From an uncultured Lachnospiraceae bacterium (GTDB lineage: Bacteria > Bacillota > Clostridia > Lachnospirales > Lachnospiraceae), in NCBI GenBank assembly GCA_902777355.1, contig CACYTU010000005.1, forward strand, positions 75,039 to 120,007: a stretch of 44,969 nucleotides of DNA, in the 5' to 3' direction. The notes under the pieces are model-generated. The model ran no database searches. It worked only from the letters and a program-made list of their open reading frames with translations, and was not told the DNA's origin. The translations under genes and the position numbers were made by a program. Below, piece after piece: positions 33,366 through 40,939 of the stretch (positions are counted from its first letter, which is position 1; each line of letters begins with the position of its first letter).

Positions 33366-34400
33366 TCAGGACTCCTCAGCCTTTTTGGGCTGTGCAAGTC
33401 CCATGCTCTCGATAAACTGTCCGTTGATATTTTTCTTCTTAAAAAGGATACACTGCTCGATCGCATTCCGGATCTCAACAGCCTCAGAATTGCCGTGTGT
33501 CTTGACCACGAGTCCTCTCAGACCCAGCATGGGAGCTCCTCCGTAGCTGGTGATATCAAATTCTTTGAGAAGTCCTTTGAGCGCGGGCTTAATCATAAGC
33601 GCTCCGATCTTTGACCGCAGCGTGGACATCAGGGCCTCTTTAATCTTGTGCAGCAGCATGGAAGCAAGCCCTTCATAGAGTTTGAGTATCACATTTCCGA
33701 CAAAGGCGTCACAGACAACGACGTCAGCGTCTCCCGCGGGAATGTCTCTTGCTTCAATATTTCCTATAAAATTGATTCCCTCACATTCCTTGAGAAGAGG
33801 GAAGACTTCCTTGACCAGGGCATTTCCCTTCTCTTCCTCAGCGCCGACATTGACCAGAGCCACTCTGGGGTTCTCAATACCCGCCATATTGCGCATATAG
33901 ATAGAACCCATCTGGGCAAACTGAACCAGCTGAGAGGGGCGGGCATCCATATTGGCTCCGCAGTCCACCAGAAGGACAGGGCCTTTTGCGGTGGGCATAA
34001 TGGGTGCAAGCGGAGGCCGCTCAATACCGCGGATACGGCCGACCAGAAGCTGTCCGCCAGCAAGCGTCGCTCCCGAGCTTCCCGCTGTCACGAAAGCATC
34101 GCACGTCCCTTCCTTGACCAGACGAAGTCCCCTGACAATGGAGGAATCCTTCTTTTTACGGATCGCGTTTACGGGAGGTTCTGCCATTTCGATCACTTCC
34201 CGGGCGTCCAGGATTTCAAGCCTTTCCTCCGGATATTTATATTTAGCGAGTTCCCCGCGGATCACTTCCTCTTTTCCAACCAGAGTGATGTGGAGATTCT
34301 TCCTGTCTTCAAGCGCCTGGACAGCACTTTTGACGGGCTCGGCCGGTGCGAGATCGCCGCCCATGGCATCCACTGCCACTCTAACAAATTTCTTTCCCAT
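33366..34400 (-). CDS. plsX: Phosphate acyltransferase PlsX
   Basis: Peripheral membrane enzyme that makes acyl-phosphate from acyl-ACP, the substrate of PlsY (1692-2375). It has 344 residues, usual length. Recognised by VAVDAMGGDLAP at the N-terminus, VTAGSSGATLAGG, LLVDCGANMDARPSQL and VCDAFVGNVILKLYEG. The ATG at 34400 has GAGAGG upstream. It follows a strong promoter (34465-34493) and the rpmF terminator, so plsX heads the plsX-acpP-rnc-smc-ftsY unit. Confidence 0.97.
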   Translation of the reverse strand: MGKKFVRVAVDAMGGDLAPAEPVKSAVQALEDRKNLHITLVGKEEVIRGELAKYKYPEERLEILDAREVIEMAEPPVNAIRKKKDSSIVRGLRLVKEGTCDAFVTAGSSGATLAGGQLLVGRIRGIERPPLAPIMPTAKGPVLLVDCGANMDARPSQLVQFAQMGSIYMRNMAGIENPRVALVNVGAEEEKGNALVKEVFPLLKECEGINFIGNIEARDIPAGDADVVVCDAFVGNVILKLYEGLASMLLHKIKEALMSTLRSKIGALMIKPALKGLLKEFDITSYGGAPMLGLRGLVVKTHGNSEAVEIRNAIEQCILFKKKNINGQFIESMGLAQPKKAEES

Positions 34401-34464
34401 ATATCAATAAACCTCTCATTTTATCTGGACCCGCTCCGGGTCCGAACGGTTTTTATTTACAATA

Positions 34465-34493
34465 AATATACTATTCCATGCCTTATATTGCAA
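34465..34493 (-). promoter_or_regulatory. Promoter of plsX-acpP-rnc-smc-ftsY
   Basis: On the minus strand TTGCAA (-35, 34488-34493) and TATATT (-10, 34465-34470) are spaced 17 nt. The start point is predicted near 34458, ~58 nt before the plsX ATG. Confidence 0.7.
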
Positions 34494-34652
34494 GCGGGGA
34501 TGTATCCGGGGCACAATCCCGGTCACAATCCATACCCTCTGATTAAGCCCTGTTATTATCGTTAAACAGAGGAGGCAAAAAGGCAAAAACGTTTCAGGCA
34601 GGCACATTCACTGACTCAAGATCCCCGATCTATCCCGCGCGATCCCGCGCAG

Positions 34653-34688
34653 AAAAAAAGCCTCTCGCCGCCCTAGGCGGTGAGAGGC
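34653..34688 (-). terminator. Strong intrinsic terminator after rpmF
   Basis: On the minus strand a 13-bp stem (GCCTCTCACCGCC paired with GGCGGCGAGAGGC, one wobble, 34660-34688) with a 3-nt loop is followed by seven T. It ends the rpmF transcript about 115 nt past the stop codon. Confidence 0.93.
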
Positions 34689-34804
34689 CTGCCAAACAAA
34701 TCTGTATTTCCGGTCAGAACCAGCTGCATAAACTCACCCGTCAGAAACTAGTTCCACCGGGAATCCCCGAAGCCTGACGGCTGGAGGGAACTCTTGCTTT
34801 ATGC

Positions 34805-34987
34805 TCAGTCTTCGACCTGGATGATCTCCTTCTTGTTGTAGGAGCCGCACTTCGCGCATACTCTGTGGGGAACCATAAGGGCGCCGCACTTGCTGCACTT
34901 TACCAGAGTGGGAGCGGACATCTTCCAGTTTGCTCTCCTTTTGTCTCTGTGGCTTTTCGAAGATTTATTTTTAGGGCAGATCGACAT
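34805..34987 (-). CDS. rpmF: 50S ribosomal protein L32
   Basis: It has 60 residues from the ATG at 34987, preceded by AGGAGG. The start MSICPKNKSSKSHRDKRRANW is typical, trimmed here to MSICPKNKSSKSHRDKRR. Two CxxC pairs (CSKCG and CAKCG, about 31-34 and 45-48) make it the zinc-binding form. In many Firmicutes a DUF177 (YceD) gene comes just upstream; none is present here, where a consensus promoter directly precedes rpmF. Confidence 0.96.
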   Translation of the reverse strand: MSICPKNKSSKSHRDKRRANWKMSAPTLVKCSKCGALMVPHRVCAKCGSYNKKEIIQVED

Positions 34988-35026
34988 GATTAACACCTCC
35001 TTCTTTCAAAGAATCGCACGAAGGAT

Positions 35027-35055
35027 ATTATATGGACGTAATCCGGATTTGTCAA
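35027..35055 (-). promoter_or_regulatory. Consensus promoter of rpmF
   Basis: On the minus strand TTGACA (35050-35055) and TATAAT (35027-35032), both perfect hexamers, are spaced exactly 17 nt. Transcription should begin near 35020, ~33 nt before the ATG. This is one of the strongest promoters in the window. Confidence 0.93.
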
Positions 35056-35117
35056 CAGTTTTTTCTTTACAGATTGACACTGTTTTTCTTTACATACCGA
35101 CACGGTTTTTTTTCGGG
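35056..35117. repeat. Tandem ~23-bp repeats upstream of the rpmF promoter
   Basis: Units beginning at 35056, 35080 and 35103 share CNGTTTTT(T)CTTTACA and end in GACA; the third is truncated. They abut the -35 box of rpmF and are T-rich on the plus strand, thus A-rich upstream of the promoter on the minus strand, as UP elements are. A 10-bp inverted repeat, ATCGCACGAA (35013-35022) and TTCGTGCGAT (35129-35138), brackets the whole region. Confidence 0.65.
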
Positions 35118-35170
35118 TTTCAATAGCTTTCGTGCGATCGGGCTCTCACGCCGGCCGGCCCGGCCTTAAA

Positions 35171-36109
35171 TCAGGCCTTTCCGTCAGAACCCAGAACCAT
35201 CGTGATCTTGTGTGCCACGATATCCTTGACATATTTGCGGCCGTCGCCGATGTACTGTCTGGGATCGAAGTGGTCGGGGTGAGCCACAAAGTGCTCGCGG
35301 ATGCCTGCCGTCATGCCCAGACGAAGGTCGGAATCGATATTGATCTTGCAGACTGCGCCTGCCGCCGCCTTGCGGAGCTGCTCCTCGGGAACGCCGATCG
35401 CATCCTTGAGGGCGCCGCCGTGGGCATTGATGATCTTTACATATTCCTGAGGAACAGAGGAGGATCCGTGAAGAACGATCGGGAATCCGGGCAGCCTTCT
35501 GGCCACTTCCTCCAGCACGTCAAAGCGGAGCTTGGGATCTGTGCCGGGTTTGAACTTGTAAGCGCCGTGGCTGGTGCCGATCGCGATCGCCAGGGAATCC
35601 ACGCCGGTCCTCTTTACAAATTCCTCGACCTCGTCGGGATCTGTGAACATAGCCTTGTCGGCGTCAACTTTGACCGCGTCTTCGATGCCTGCCAGTGTTC
35701 CCAGCTCAGCCTCTACGACGACGCCGTGCTCATGTGCGTACTCCGCCACACGTCTGGACTCCTCGATATTCTCCTCGAAGGAGTGGCTGGAATAGTCGAT
35801 CATAACGGAAGTAAATCCGCTGTCCACGCACTCTTTGCAGACATTGAAATCAGCGCCGTGATCCAGATGCAGGGCAATGGGAATCTCAGGATACAGCTCT
35901 ACTGCCGCCTCGACCAGCTTTTTCAGATACACGGAGTTTGCGTACTTGCGGGCGCCGGCGGAAGCCTGCAGGATCACAGGGGATTTCAGCTCTGCTGCCG
36001 CCTCGGTGATTGCCTGGACGATCTCCATGTTGTTGACATTGAATGCGCCGACTGCATAGCCGCCATCGTATGCCTTTTTAAACATCTCTGTAGTTGTTAC
36101 CAATGCCAT
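35171..36109 (-). CDS. fba: Class II fructose-bisphosphate aldolase
   Basis: Zinc-dependent aldolase: fructose 1,6-bisphosphate to DHAP and glyceraldehyde 3-phosphate. It has 312 residues. Metal and substrate motifs are HLDHGAD (about 79-85), the VEAELGTLAG segment with the conserved Glu, GTSHGAYKF with the second His ligand, and VLHGSSSVP with the third. The final region has NIDSDLRL. Length and motifs suit the class IIB aldolases of Firmicutes. The related tagatose-bisphosphate aldolases are hard to exclude by eye, but the sequence reads as Fba. It has its own extended -10 promoter and stands between pdxA and rpmF. DHAP made by the neighbouring acid-sugar pathway would be its co-product. 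Confidence 0.93.
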   Translation of the reverse strand: MALVTTTEMFKKAYDGGYAVGAFNVNNMEIVQAITEAAAELKSPVILQASAGARKYANSVYLKKLVEAAVELYPEIPIALHLDHGADFNVCKECVDSGFTSVMIDYSSHSFEENIEESRRVAEYAHEHGVVVEAELGTLAGIEDAVKVDADKAMFTDPDEVEEFVKRTGVDSLAIAIGTSHGAYKFKPGTDPKLRFDVLEEVARRLPGFPIVLHGSSSVPQEYVKIINAHGGALKDAIGVPEEQLRKAAAGAVCKINIDSDLRLGMTAGIREHFVAHPDHFDPRQYIGDGRKYVKDIVAHKITMVLGSDGKA

Positions 36110-36544
36110 CTCTTTTTCCTCCTTTTCAGAATAACAAATAAAAATGCCGCATTGCTTTCAGCGCACAGGAATCATCCGCTTTCGCAGCCATCTTGTCCCA
36201 CCGGCGGAAGCCTGCCGGACCTGTCTCCCGCAGTCCGCTGAAAACGCAGGACTCTTTCCGGAGTCCTGTCCTTTTAAGTAACAGATATACTGAAAACTAC
36301 TTAAATCATAGCACAGATAAGGCAAAAATTGTATAAAAGACCAATCATTTTGCTGTCTTTATCAAGAATTAATCCGGAATCCTGTCAAAAAGGTTTCCGG
36401 AAAGCTCCAAACATTCGCACCCCGCCCCGCGGCTGCCGCACATAAAAAAGTACCCCCCTTTACTGTTTGCAAGTAAAAGGAGGTACCACGGCATGGACTT
36501 AACTGTTACAAAAGAATCACGCCTTCTTCACGAAGAAGGGAGCA
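36110..36544. promoter_or_regulatory. fba promoter region and pdxA 3' flank
   Basis: A 435-nt gap. The fba promoter is probably the extended -10 TGCTATGAT (-10 hexamer at 36305-36310) without a strong -35. Its transcript would carry a perfect 8-bp leader hairpin (CAGGACTC/GAGTCCTG, 36247-36268). The pdxA terminator is at 36444-36485. A duplicated fragment of the pdxA 3' end lies at 36521-36545. Between ~36330 and 36440 I see nothing else. Confidence 0.6.
36444..36485 (-). terminator. Intrinsic terminator after pdxA
   Basis: On the minus strand GTACCTCCTTTTACT pairs with AGTAAAGGGGGGTAC (36450-36485, loop TTGCAAAC-like) and is followed by TTTTTTATG. It closes the acid-sugar operon 60 nt past the pdxA stop. 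Confidence 0.85.
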
Positions 36545-37510
36545 TCATGCCTTCACGAAGAAAGGAGCATATTTTGCTGCCAGGAGAATGGCCTCGGCCA
36601 TGCTGATCTCGCTGACGATTCCCTTGCCGGCGATATCGAAAGCTGTGCCATGGTCCACGGACGTGCGCAGGATGGGCATGCCGTTGGTGATGGAGATGGT
36701 GCGGTCAAAGTCCAGGGTCTTGGTCGCGATGTGGCCCTGATCATGATACAGGGACAGGACGCTGTTATAGCGGCCCAGGGCTGCCTGATGGAAGACAGAA
36801 TCCGCGCCGATGGGGCCGGTCACAGGATAGCCTTCCGCCTTGAGTTCTAGGCCGTGCTCGCCGCAGTGGGGGTTAAGGCCGGCAATTGCCATGGTTCCTT
36901 CTGTGACGCCCAGACGTCTGAGGGCTGCAAGACTCTCCTTGACGCAGGCCTTGATGTTGTCTTTTGTGATGTCATCGAGCATAGCCCGAAGGGATTTGTG
37001 GCGGGTCAGGAAGAAGACGCGCAGACCATTTGTCTCAAACATAGTCAGCGGATCCGGTGTATTGGTCAGGGCGCCGAAGATCTCGGTGTGGCCGATGAAA
37101 GGAACTTCCGCTGCGTGCAGGGCTTCCTTATTGATCGGTGTTGTGGCAACAGCATCCGCCTCGCCGTTCATGGCAAGCTCGATGCTCTTTTTGATGTAGG
37201 CAAAAGCCGCCTTGCCGCACATAGCCTGGACAACGCCATAGGAGAACTGAGACTGGTCGATGTTGTCGAGGTCGATCAGATTGAGGATACCGGGACGGTA
37301 GTCGCCGTCAGCAGGTTTGTCCACGACATTGATCTTGAGGTCCGCGCCAACGATGCCGATCGCTCGCTCCATGACCTGACGGTCGCCGATGACGATCACA
37401 TCCGCTGCATCATTGACTTTTTCCAGCGCACATGCCTTGGCAACGATCTCGGGGCCTACGCCGGCGGGATCACCAATCGGTACTGCAATCATAGGTTTCT
37501 TCTCTGCCAT
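36545..37510 (-). CDS. pdxA2: PdxA-family 4-phosphate dehydrogenase, probably PdxA2
   Basis: It has 321 residues from the ATG at 37510, which follows GGAGG. PdxA-family motifs are [12 protein letters not shown] at the N-terminus and three metal-binding His segments: [16 protein letters not shown] and [11 protein letters not shown]. PdxA proper oxidises 4-phosphohydroxythreonine in vitamin B6 synthesis. The PdxA2 subgroup oxidises and decarboxylates D-threonate (or D-erythronate) 4-phosphate to DHAP, after phosphorylation by a DUF1537 kinase. The immediate DUF1537 neighbour and the absence of other B6 genes favour PdxA2. The 3' end shows a small tandem duplication just past the stop (36521-36545). 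Confidence 0.88.
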   Translation of the reverse strand: MAEKKPMIAVPIGDPAGVGPEIVAKACALEKVNDAADVIVIGDRQVMERAIGIVGADLKINVVDKPADGDYRPGILNLIDLDNIDQSQFSYGVVQAMCGKAAFAYIKKSIELAMNGEADAVATTPINKEALHAAEVPFIGHTEIFGALTNTPDPLTMFETNGLRVFFLTRHKSLRAMLDDITKDNIKACVKESLAALRRLGVTEGTMAIAGLNPHCGEHGLELKAEGYPVTGPIGADSVFHQAALGRYNSVLSLYHDQGHIATKTLDFDRTISITNGMPILRTSVDHGTAFDIAGKGIVSEISMAEAILLAAKYAPFFVKA

Positions 37511-37696
37511 TTTCTTTCCTCCGTATTGTATCTGCAATTATCAATGTCTTTTTGAAGCAGGTATCCGCAGATTTCAGGCTTTTCAACAGTATATGCCCCT
37601 TAAGGGTGTGTAAATAAAGCCACTTCTTATTTTATCATGTGAAAGCCCAAACTGCGCAGTCTTTCCTGCAAAATCAAATTAATATGATTCACATTA

Positions 37697-37905
37697 GTTA
37701 CAGCCTGCCTGATTTTTGGAAGGCCTTTTGTGCGTTGCTGCAGCGGTGGGCCTTGAAAAACGCCGGTACTTGCTTTTTGCAAGCCCTGGCGAAGCAAAAA
37801 GCTTAGTATCCGCTGCGTTTTTCATGGAGCGGGAGCGTCCCGCCGAAACAGTGATGCACAAAAGGCGCATTGTTTACAGCAGGGCTGCAGCTCAATTCAA
37901 GACTC
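37697..37905. mobile_element. Second, diverged copy of the MITE-like element (inverted)
   Basis: It aligns to the reverse complement of 8940-9102. The core inverted pair GCCTTTTGTGC (37723-37733) / GCACAAAAGGC (37856-37866) and the strings GGGCCTTGAA, TTAGTATCCGCTGCG and GGAGCGGGAGCGTCCCGCC are shared. This copy has about 45 extra nt in the middle (about 37757-37801) that form a hairpin with arms GCTTTTTGC and GCAAAAAGC. The outer ends are eroded: the left keeps GTTACAG, the right does not match, and no target duplication is visible. It is probably an older insertion. Confidence 0.7.
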
Positions 37906-37919
37906 GCTCGCGAGTCTTG
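37898..37919. other. Perfect 10-bp hairpin downstream of the DUF1537 kinase
   Basis: CAAGACTCGC and GCGAGTCTTG are perfectly complementary with a 2-nt loop. It lies ~21 nt past the stop of the kinase at 37941 but no T-run follows, so it may stabilise the upstream mRNA or be a weak terminator. Confidence 0.5.
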
Positions 37920-37940
37920 CGCGATGAAGAATAAAACAAA

Positions 37941-39245
37941 TCAGATAAACAGCTTCTCCTTCAGATAGTTGACACAGACATTGAGAGCGGTCTTATCCCC
38001 CTGGCTACCGCCCTTGGTGATGAAATCCAGTCCGTCGAATTCTCCGCCGCTGAACTGTCCGTAGGCGGCCAGAGGCAGAACCTCATCCCTCAGGTCAAGT
38101 CCCGCCGCGCCAAAGCGACCGCAGAGGGCCTGTGTCACATCGCCGCCGCAGGCATAGAGTCCCTGGAAGCGGGGCTGTTCCCTGAGAAGGCGGATGGTGA
38201 TCTCTGCCAGAGAATTGTTGATCATATCCGTCACTTCCTCCATGGAACAGTTGTATCTGTCCATATAAGGCCGGAAGTCAATCCTGTTTTCAAGGTAGAT
38301 TCCGTCTCCGACGACAGTGGTAGTCGTGTAGTTCTCCGCCTCTTTCAGGACTTCGCTGACGACACGGCTGATCTCCGCCTCCCTGCGCTCTTCTCCTTCC
38401 AGAAGCTCCCGGGTTCTGACCATCACATTGTTGGCTTCCTGGGTCAGCCAGAACTCCTCCAGCTGGGCGGTGGTACTGGAATTGACACTGCCCACGACGA
38501 CCAGGATATGGTTCTGTCTGCGGTCCATTCTGGGTTTGATGATCTTTCTGGCCAGGGAAGCGGTAAAAGCACCGGGATCCACAGCGATGATCTTCTCTTT
38601 GCTTTCGATGCAGGCATCCGCGATCAGATCCAGATCCTCCTGTGAGACACAGTCAAATGTGAGAATGCGGCTTCCCGCCTGATGGCAGGCCCGGATCTTT
38701 TCCGCCAGGGCCTTTACGCCATCCATCATCTCGCCCATACGGATGGCAGTCACCTGGTATTTGCTCTGTTCCCGGAACAGCCTGTCCACCTCGGAGATCC
38801 TGACAGGGCATTTGGGATCCAGCGCGATATTGGTCCTGTGCAGGGGCGTTCCGTTCACCAGCATGTAATTGCCTATGACAATCCTCCCGGAAGAAGGAAA
38901 GCAGGGTACTGCTACTGCTATGTAATCCTCTCCCAGACTGTCCAGCATGGCATCGGTCTCACTTCCCAGGTTGCCCCTGAGGGTGGAATCGATTCTCTTG
39001 CCGTACACAAGTACATTGTCATTTTTCAGAGACTGTGAGGCCTCAAATACTCTCCTGTATGCCGTATCGGCATCTACGCCGCGGCTGTCGGTGGGGTACA
39101 GCAGGCAGTCGCACTCCTTCATCTCTTCCGGATCATTATTCTCCAGAGACATGATCGTCGCTGCCCTGTACTGCATTTTTGTCAGAAGCACACCGGTCGC
39201 ATTGGCGCCTGTCAGATCATCTGCCACTACTATACATGCAGCCAT
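37941..39245 (-). CDS. Four-carbon acid sugar kinase (DUF1537), DtnK-like
   Basis: It has 434 residues. The N-terminal domain starts VVADDLTGANATGV, the substrate-binding signature of DUF1537 kinases, with the KRIDSTLRGN motif near residue 85. The C-terminal nucleotide-binding domain has VVVGSVNSSTTAQ and the glycine motif YACGGDVTQAL, and ends FITKGGSQGD. Family members phosphorylate D-threonate, D-erythronate, L-threonate-derived or 2-oxo-tetronate substrates at C4. Its closeness to pdxA2 suggests an aldonate kinase (DtnK/DenK type) feeding PdxA2, but the substrate cannot be read from sequence. The ATG at 39245 follows GGAGG. It is the second DUF1537 gene in the operon. Confidence 0.88.
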   Translation of the reverse strand: MAACIVVADDLTGANATGVLLTKMQYRAATIMSLENNDPEEMKECDCLLYPTDSRGVDADTAYRRVFEASQSLKNDNVLVYGKRIDSTLRGNLGSETDAMLDSLGEDYIAVAVPCFPSSGRIVIGNYMLVNGTPLHRTNIALDPKCPVRISEVDRLFREQSKYQVTAIRMGEMMDGVKALAEKIRACHQAGSRILTFDCVSQEDLDLIADACIESKEKIIAVDPGAFTASLARKIIKPRMDRRQNHILVVVGSVNSSTTAQLEEFWLTQEANNVMVRTRELLEGEERREAEISRVVSEVLKEAENYTTTTVVGDGIYLENRIDFRPYMDRYNCSMEEVTDMINNSLAEITIRLLREQPRFQGLYACGGDVTQALCGRFGAAGLDLRDEVLPLAAYGQFSGGEFDGLDFITKGGSQGDKTALNVCVNYLKEKLFI

Positions 39246-39521
39246 ATTGCCTCCTCTATCGTTGATTATGACTTTGTGGTTATGAATATGTGTTTACAAA
39301 AACTCTGCCAGGCACATAAGCCCATATTCTCAAATATCCCATGCCCGCAGATAAGCCGCCGAGCATGGAATCGATCATATTCTCAGGCTGTGCGCCTGAA
39401 TTTTGTATCTCACATGTTCCTGTTATTATCAGTCTATATCCCTCAGATGTCTCATTCCAATAGTGCATCTACACAGAGGTAATCATGGAGTCGGCGGAAC
39501 ACGCAAGGACAAAACCTGTTA

Positions 39522-40784
39522 TCAGTGCATGAAAATACTCAGGATGAGGATCTCGACAACACCGACTGCCCAGGCGATGGTGGAAGTGATGGACCAGATC
39601 TGCAGCTGATCCTTGGCTTCGCTGACACCCATGGTGCGGTTGACGACCCAGAAGTAGGAATCGTTGAAGTAACCGAAGAAGAGGGAGCCGACGCAGCATG
39701 CGATCGCGCCGAGCGTGGGGTTGACACCTGCCGCGATCAGAATGGGCGCGGAGATGGAGGCAGCTGTTGTCATGGCAACCGTACCGGAACCCTGGATGAA
39801 ACGCATTGCAGTGGAGATAACCAGAGGCAGGATGATGATCGGGATGGCAGTGTGGGAAAGGCCTTCTGCCATAAAGTTGCCAAGACCGGAATCCTTGATG
39901 ATCTGGCCGAGGGCACCGCCGCCGCCGGTAACCAGCATGATGATACCTGCGGACATCATTCCCTTTTCCATCTCTGCCAGAGCGGTAGAGCGGTCAAGGC
40001 GATTGCCCAGTGTGAAAATAGCTACGATCAGGCCGAGGCCGACTGCGATGATGGGCTGGCCGAGGAAGATCAGGACACCCATGATGCCGGTCTTCATTCC
40101 CAGTGCGGAACCAACAGTGTTGATGAGGATCAGGATGATGGGCAGAATCAGGGGCATGAAGGACTCGAGCGTTCCGGGAACTCCTTCCATATCCATGCTG
40201 AAAGCGCCGTCATAATCAGGCTTCTGGTAAGGCTCACTGTGGGGCTCATCATTCTCGTCGAGCAGCCAGTAATATTTCTTTGCAAGGACTACACGGGCAT
40301 AGACGATGCAGGCGATTGCCATGGGCAGGGCCAGGACGATTGCCAAAAGGATAAAGAAACCGACATCGATTCCGAAGATACCGCAGACGCCCAGAGGACC
40401 GGGTGTGGGCGGAACCAGGGAGTGGGTGATGACCAGGCCTGCTGCCAGGGAGACGCCCAGAGCGATGACAGACTTCTTGGTAGCCTTGGAAAGTGCCTTT
40501 GCGATAGGGGCAAGGACGACGAAACCGGAGTCACAGAAAATCGGAATGGATACCAGGAAACCGGTGAATGCCAGAGCCTCTTCTTCACGTCCCTTGCCGA
40601 ACAGTTTCAGGAAGGTATAGGCCATTCGCTTGGCGGCGCCGGTGACTTCGAAGATCTGTCCCATCATGACGCCGAAGCCAATGATGATACCTATGCTTCC
40701 CAGCGTACCGCCGAAGCCCGAGGTAATGGAATTGATGATACCGAAGGTCTTTCCGTCATCCAGTGTGATGTTCAGGAGCGGCAT
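39522..40784 (-). CDS. gntP: GntP-family acid-sugar permease, N-terminus disrupted
   Basis: H+-coupled gluconate-type permease, probably importing the four-carbon acid sugar used by this operon. It has 420 residues from the ATG at 40784, hydrophobic throughout; motifs GFGGTLGSIGIIIGFG, FCDSGFVVLAPIAKAL, LVPPTPGPLG, GSGTVAMTTAAS and YFNDSYFWVVNRTMG are GntP-like. The ATG at 40784 has no ribosome binding site, and the frame is open up to 40862 with recognisable family sequence (KTKIQAFLALITTTVLVGVIGG). Upstream, an ATG at 40878 with ideal GGGAG starts a different frame that stops after 40 codons. The first transmembrane helix of the family is missing. A deletion with frameshift is the simplest reading, so transport may be lost or the sequence may be in error. 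Confidence 0.85.
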   Translation of the reverse strand: MPLLNITLDDGKTFGIINSITSGFGGTLGSIGIIIGFGVMMGQIFEVTGAAKRMAYTFLKLFGKGREEEALAFTGFLVSIPIFCDSGFVVLAPIAKALSKATKKSVIALGVSLAAGLVITHSLVPPTPGPLGVCGIFGIDVGFFILLAIVLALPMAIACIVYARVVLAKKYYWLLDENDEPHSEPYQKPDYDGAFSMDMEGVPGTLESFMPLILPIILILINTVGSALGMKTGIMGVLIFLGQPIIAVGLGLIVAIFTLGNRLDRSTALAEMEKGMMSAGIIMLVTGGGGALGQIIKDSGLGNFMAEGLSHTAIPIIILPLVISTAMRFIQGSGTVAMTTAASISAPILIAAGVNPTLGAIACCVGSLFFGYFNDSYFWVVNRTMGVSEAKDQLQIWSITSTIAWAVGVVEILILSIFMH

Positions 40785-40939
40785 GCCGCCGATGACACCG
40801 ACCAGGACCGTTGTGGTGATCAGAGCCAGGAAGGCCTGGATCTTTGTTTTCAGAACCTCCGCTTAATCCGTTAACCATTTTGTACTCCCTTTCTTATGTT
40901 GATAATTTTCAAGTTCCTTTATGAAATTTTTCAAATCAA

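Larger units (their letters stand above)
34401..34804. other. Gap between rpmF and plsX
   Basis: A 404-nt gap holding the rpmF terminator and the plsX promoter. A further 5' leader hairpin, GGACCC/GGGTCC (34427-34443), lies between the promoter and plsX. The stretch 34500-34650 and the region 34690-34800 show no gene or other signal that I recognise. Confidence 0.6.
37511..37940. other. Gap between the second DUF1537 kinase and pdxA2
   Basis: A 430-nt gap carrying the second copy of the MITE-like repeat (37697-37905), a terminator-like hairpin (37898-37919) and a 10-bp palindrome CCCTTAAGGG (37597-37606) about 85 nt upstream of the pdxA2 start. No firm promoter: TTTACA and TATACT flank the palindrome but at only 15-nt spacing. 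Confidence 0.55.

Noticed and set aside
36474-36495. T-box-like string AGGAGGTACCACGGC on the plus strand
   Set aside because: It is one arm of the pdxA2 terminator read backwards; no aminoacyl-tRNA synthetase or amino-acid gene follows on the plus strand.
39525-40874. 449-codon plus-strand frame opposite the GntP permease
   Set aside because: Very acidic, Asp/Gly/His-rich translation typical of the complement of a hydrophobic membrane protein; no start site.
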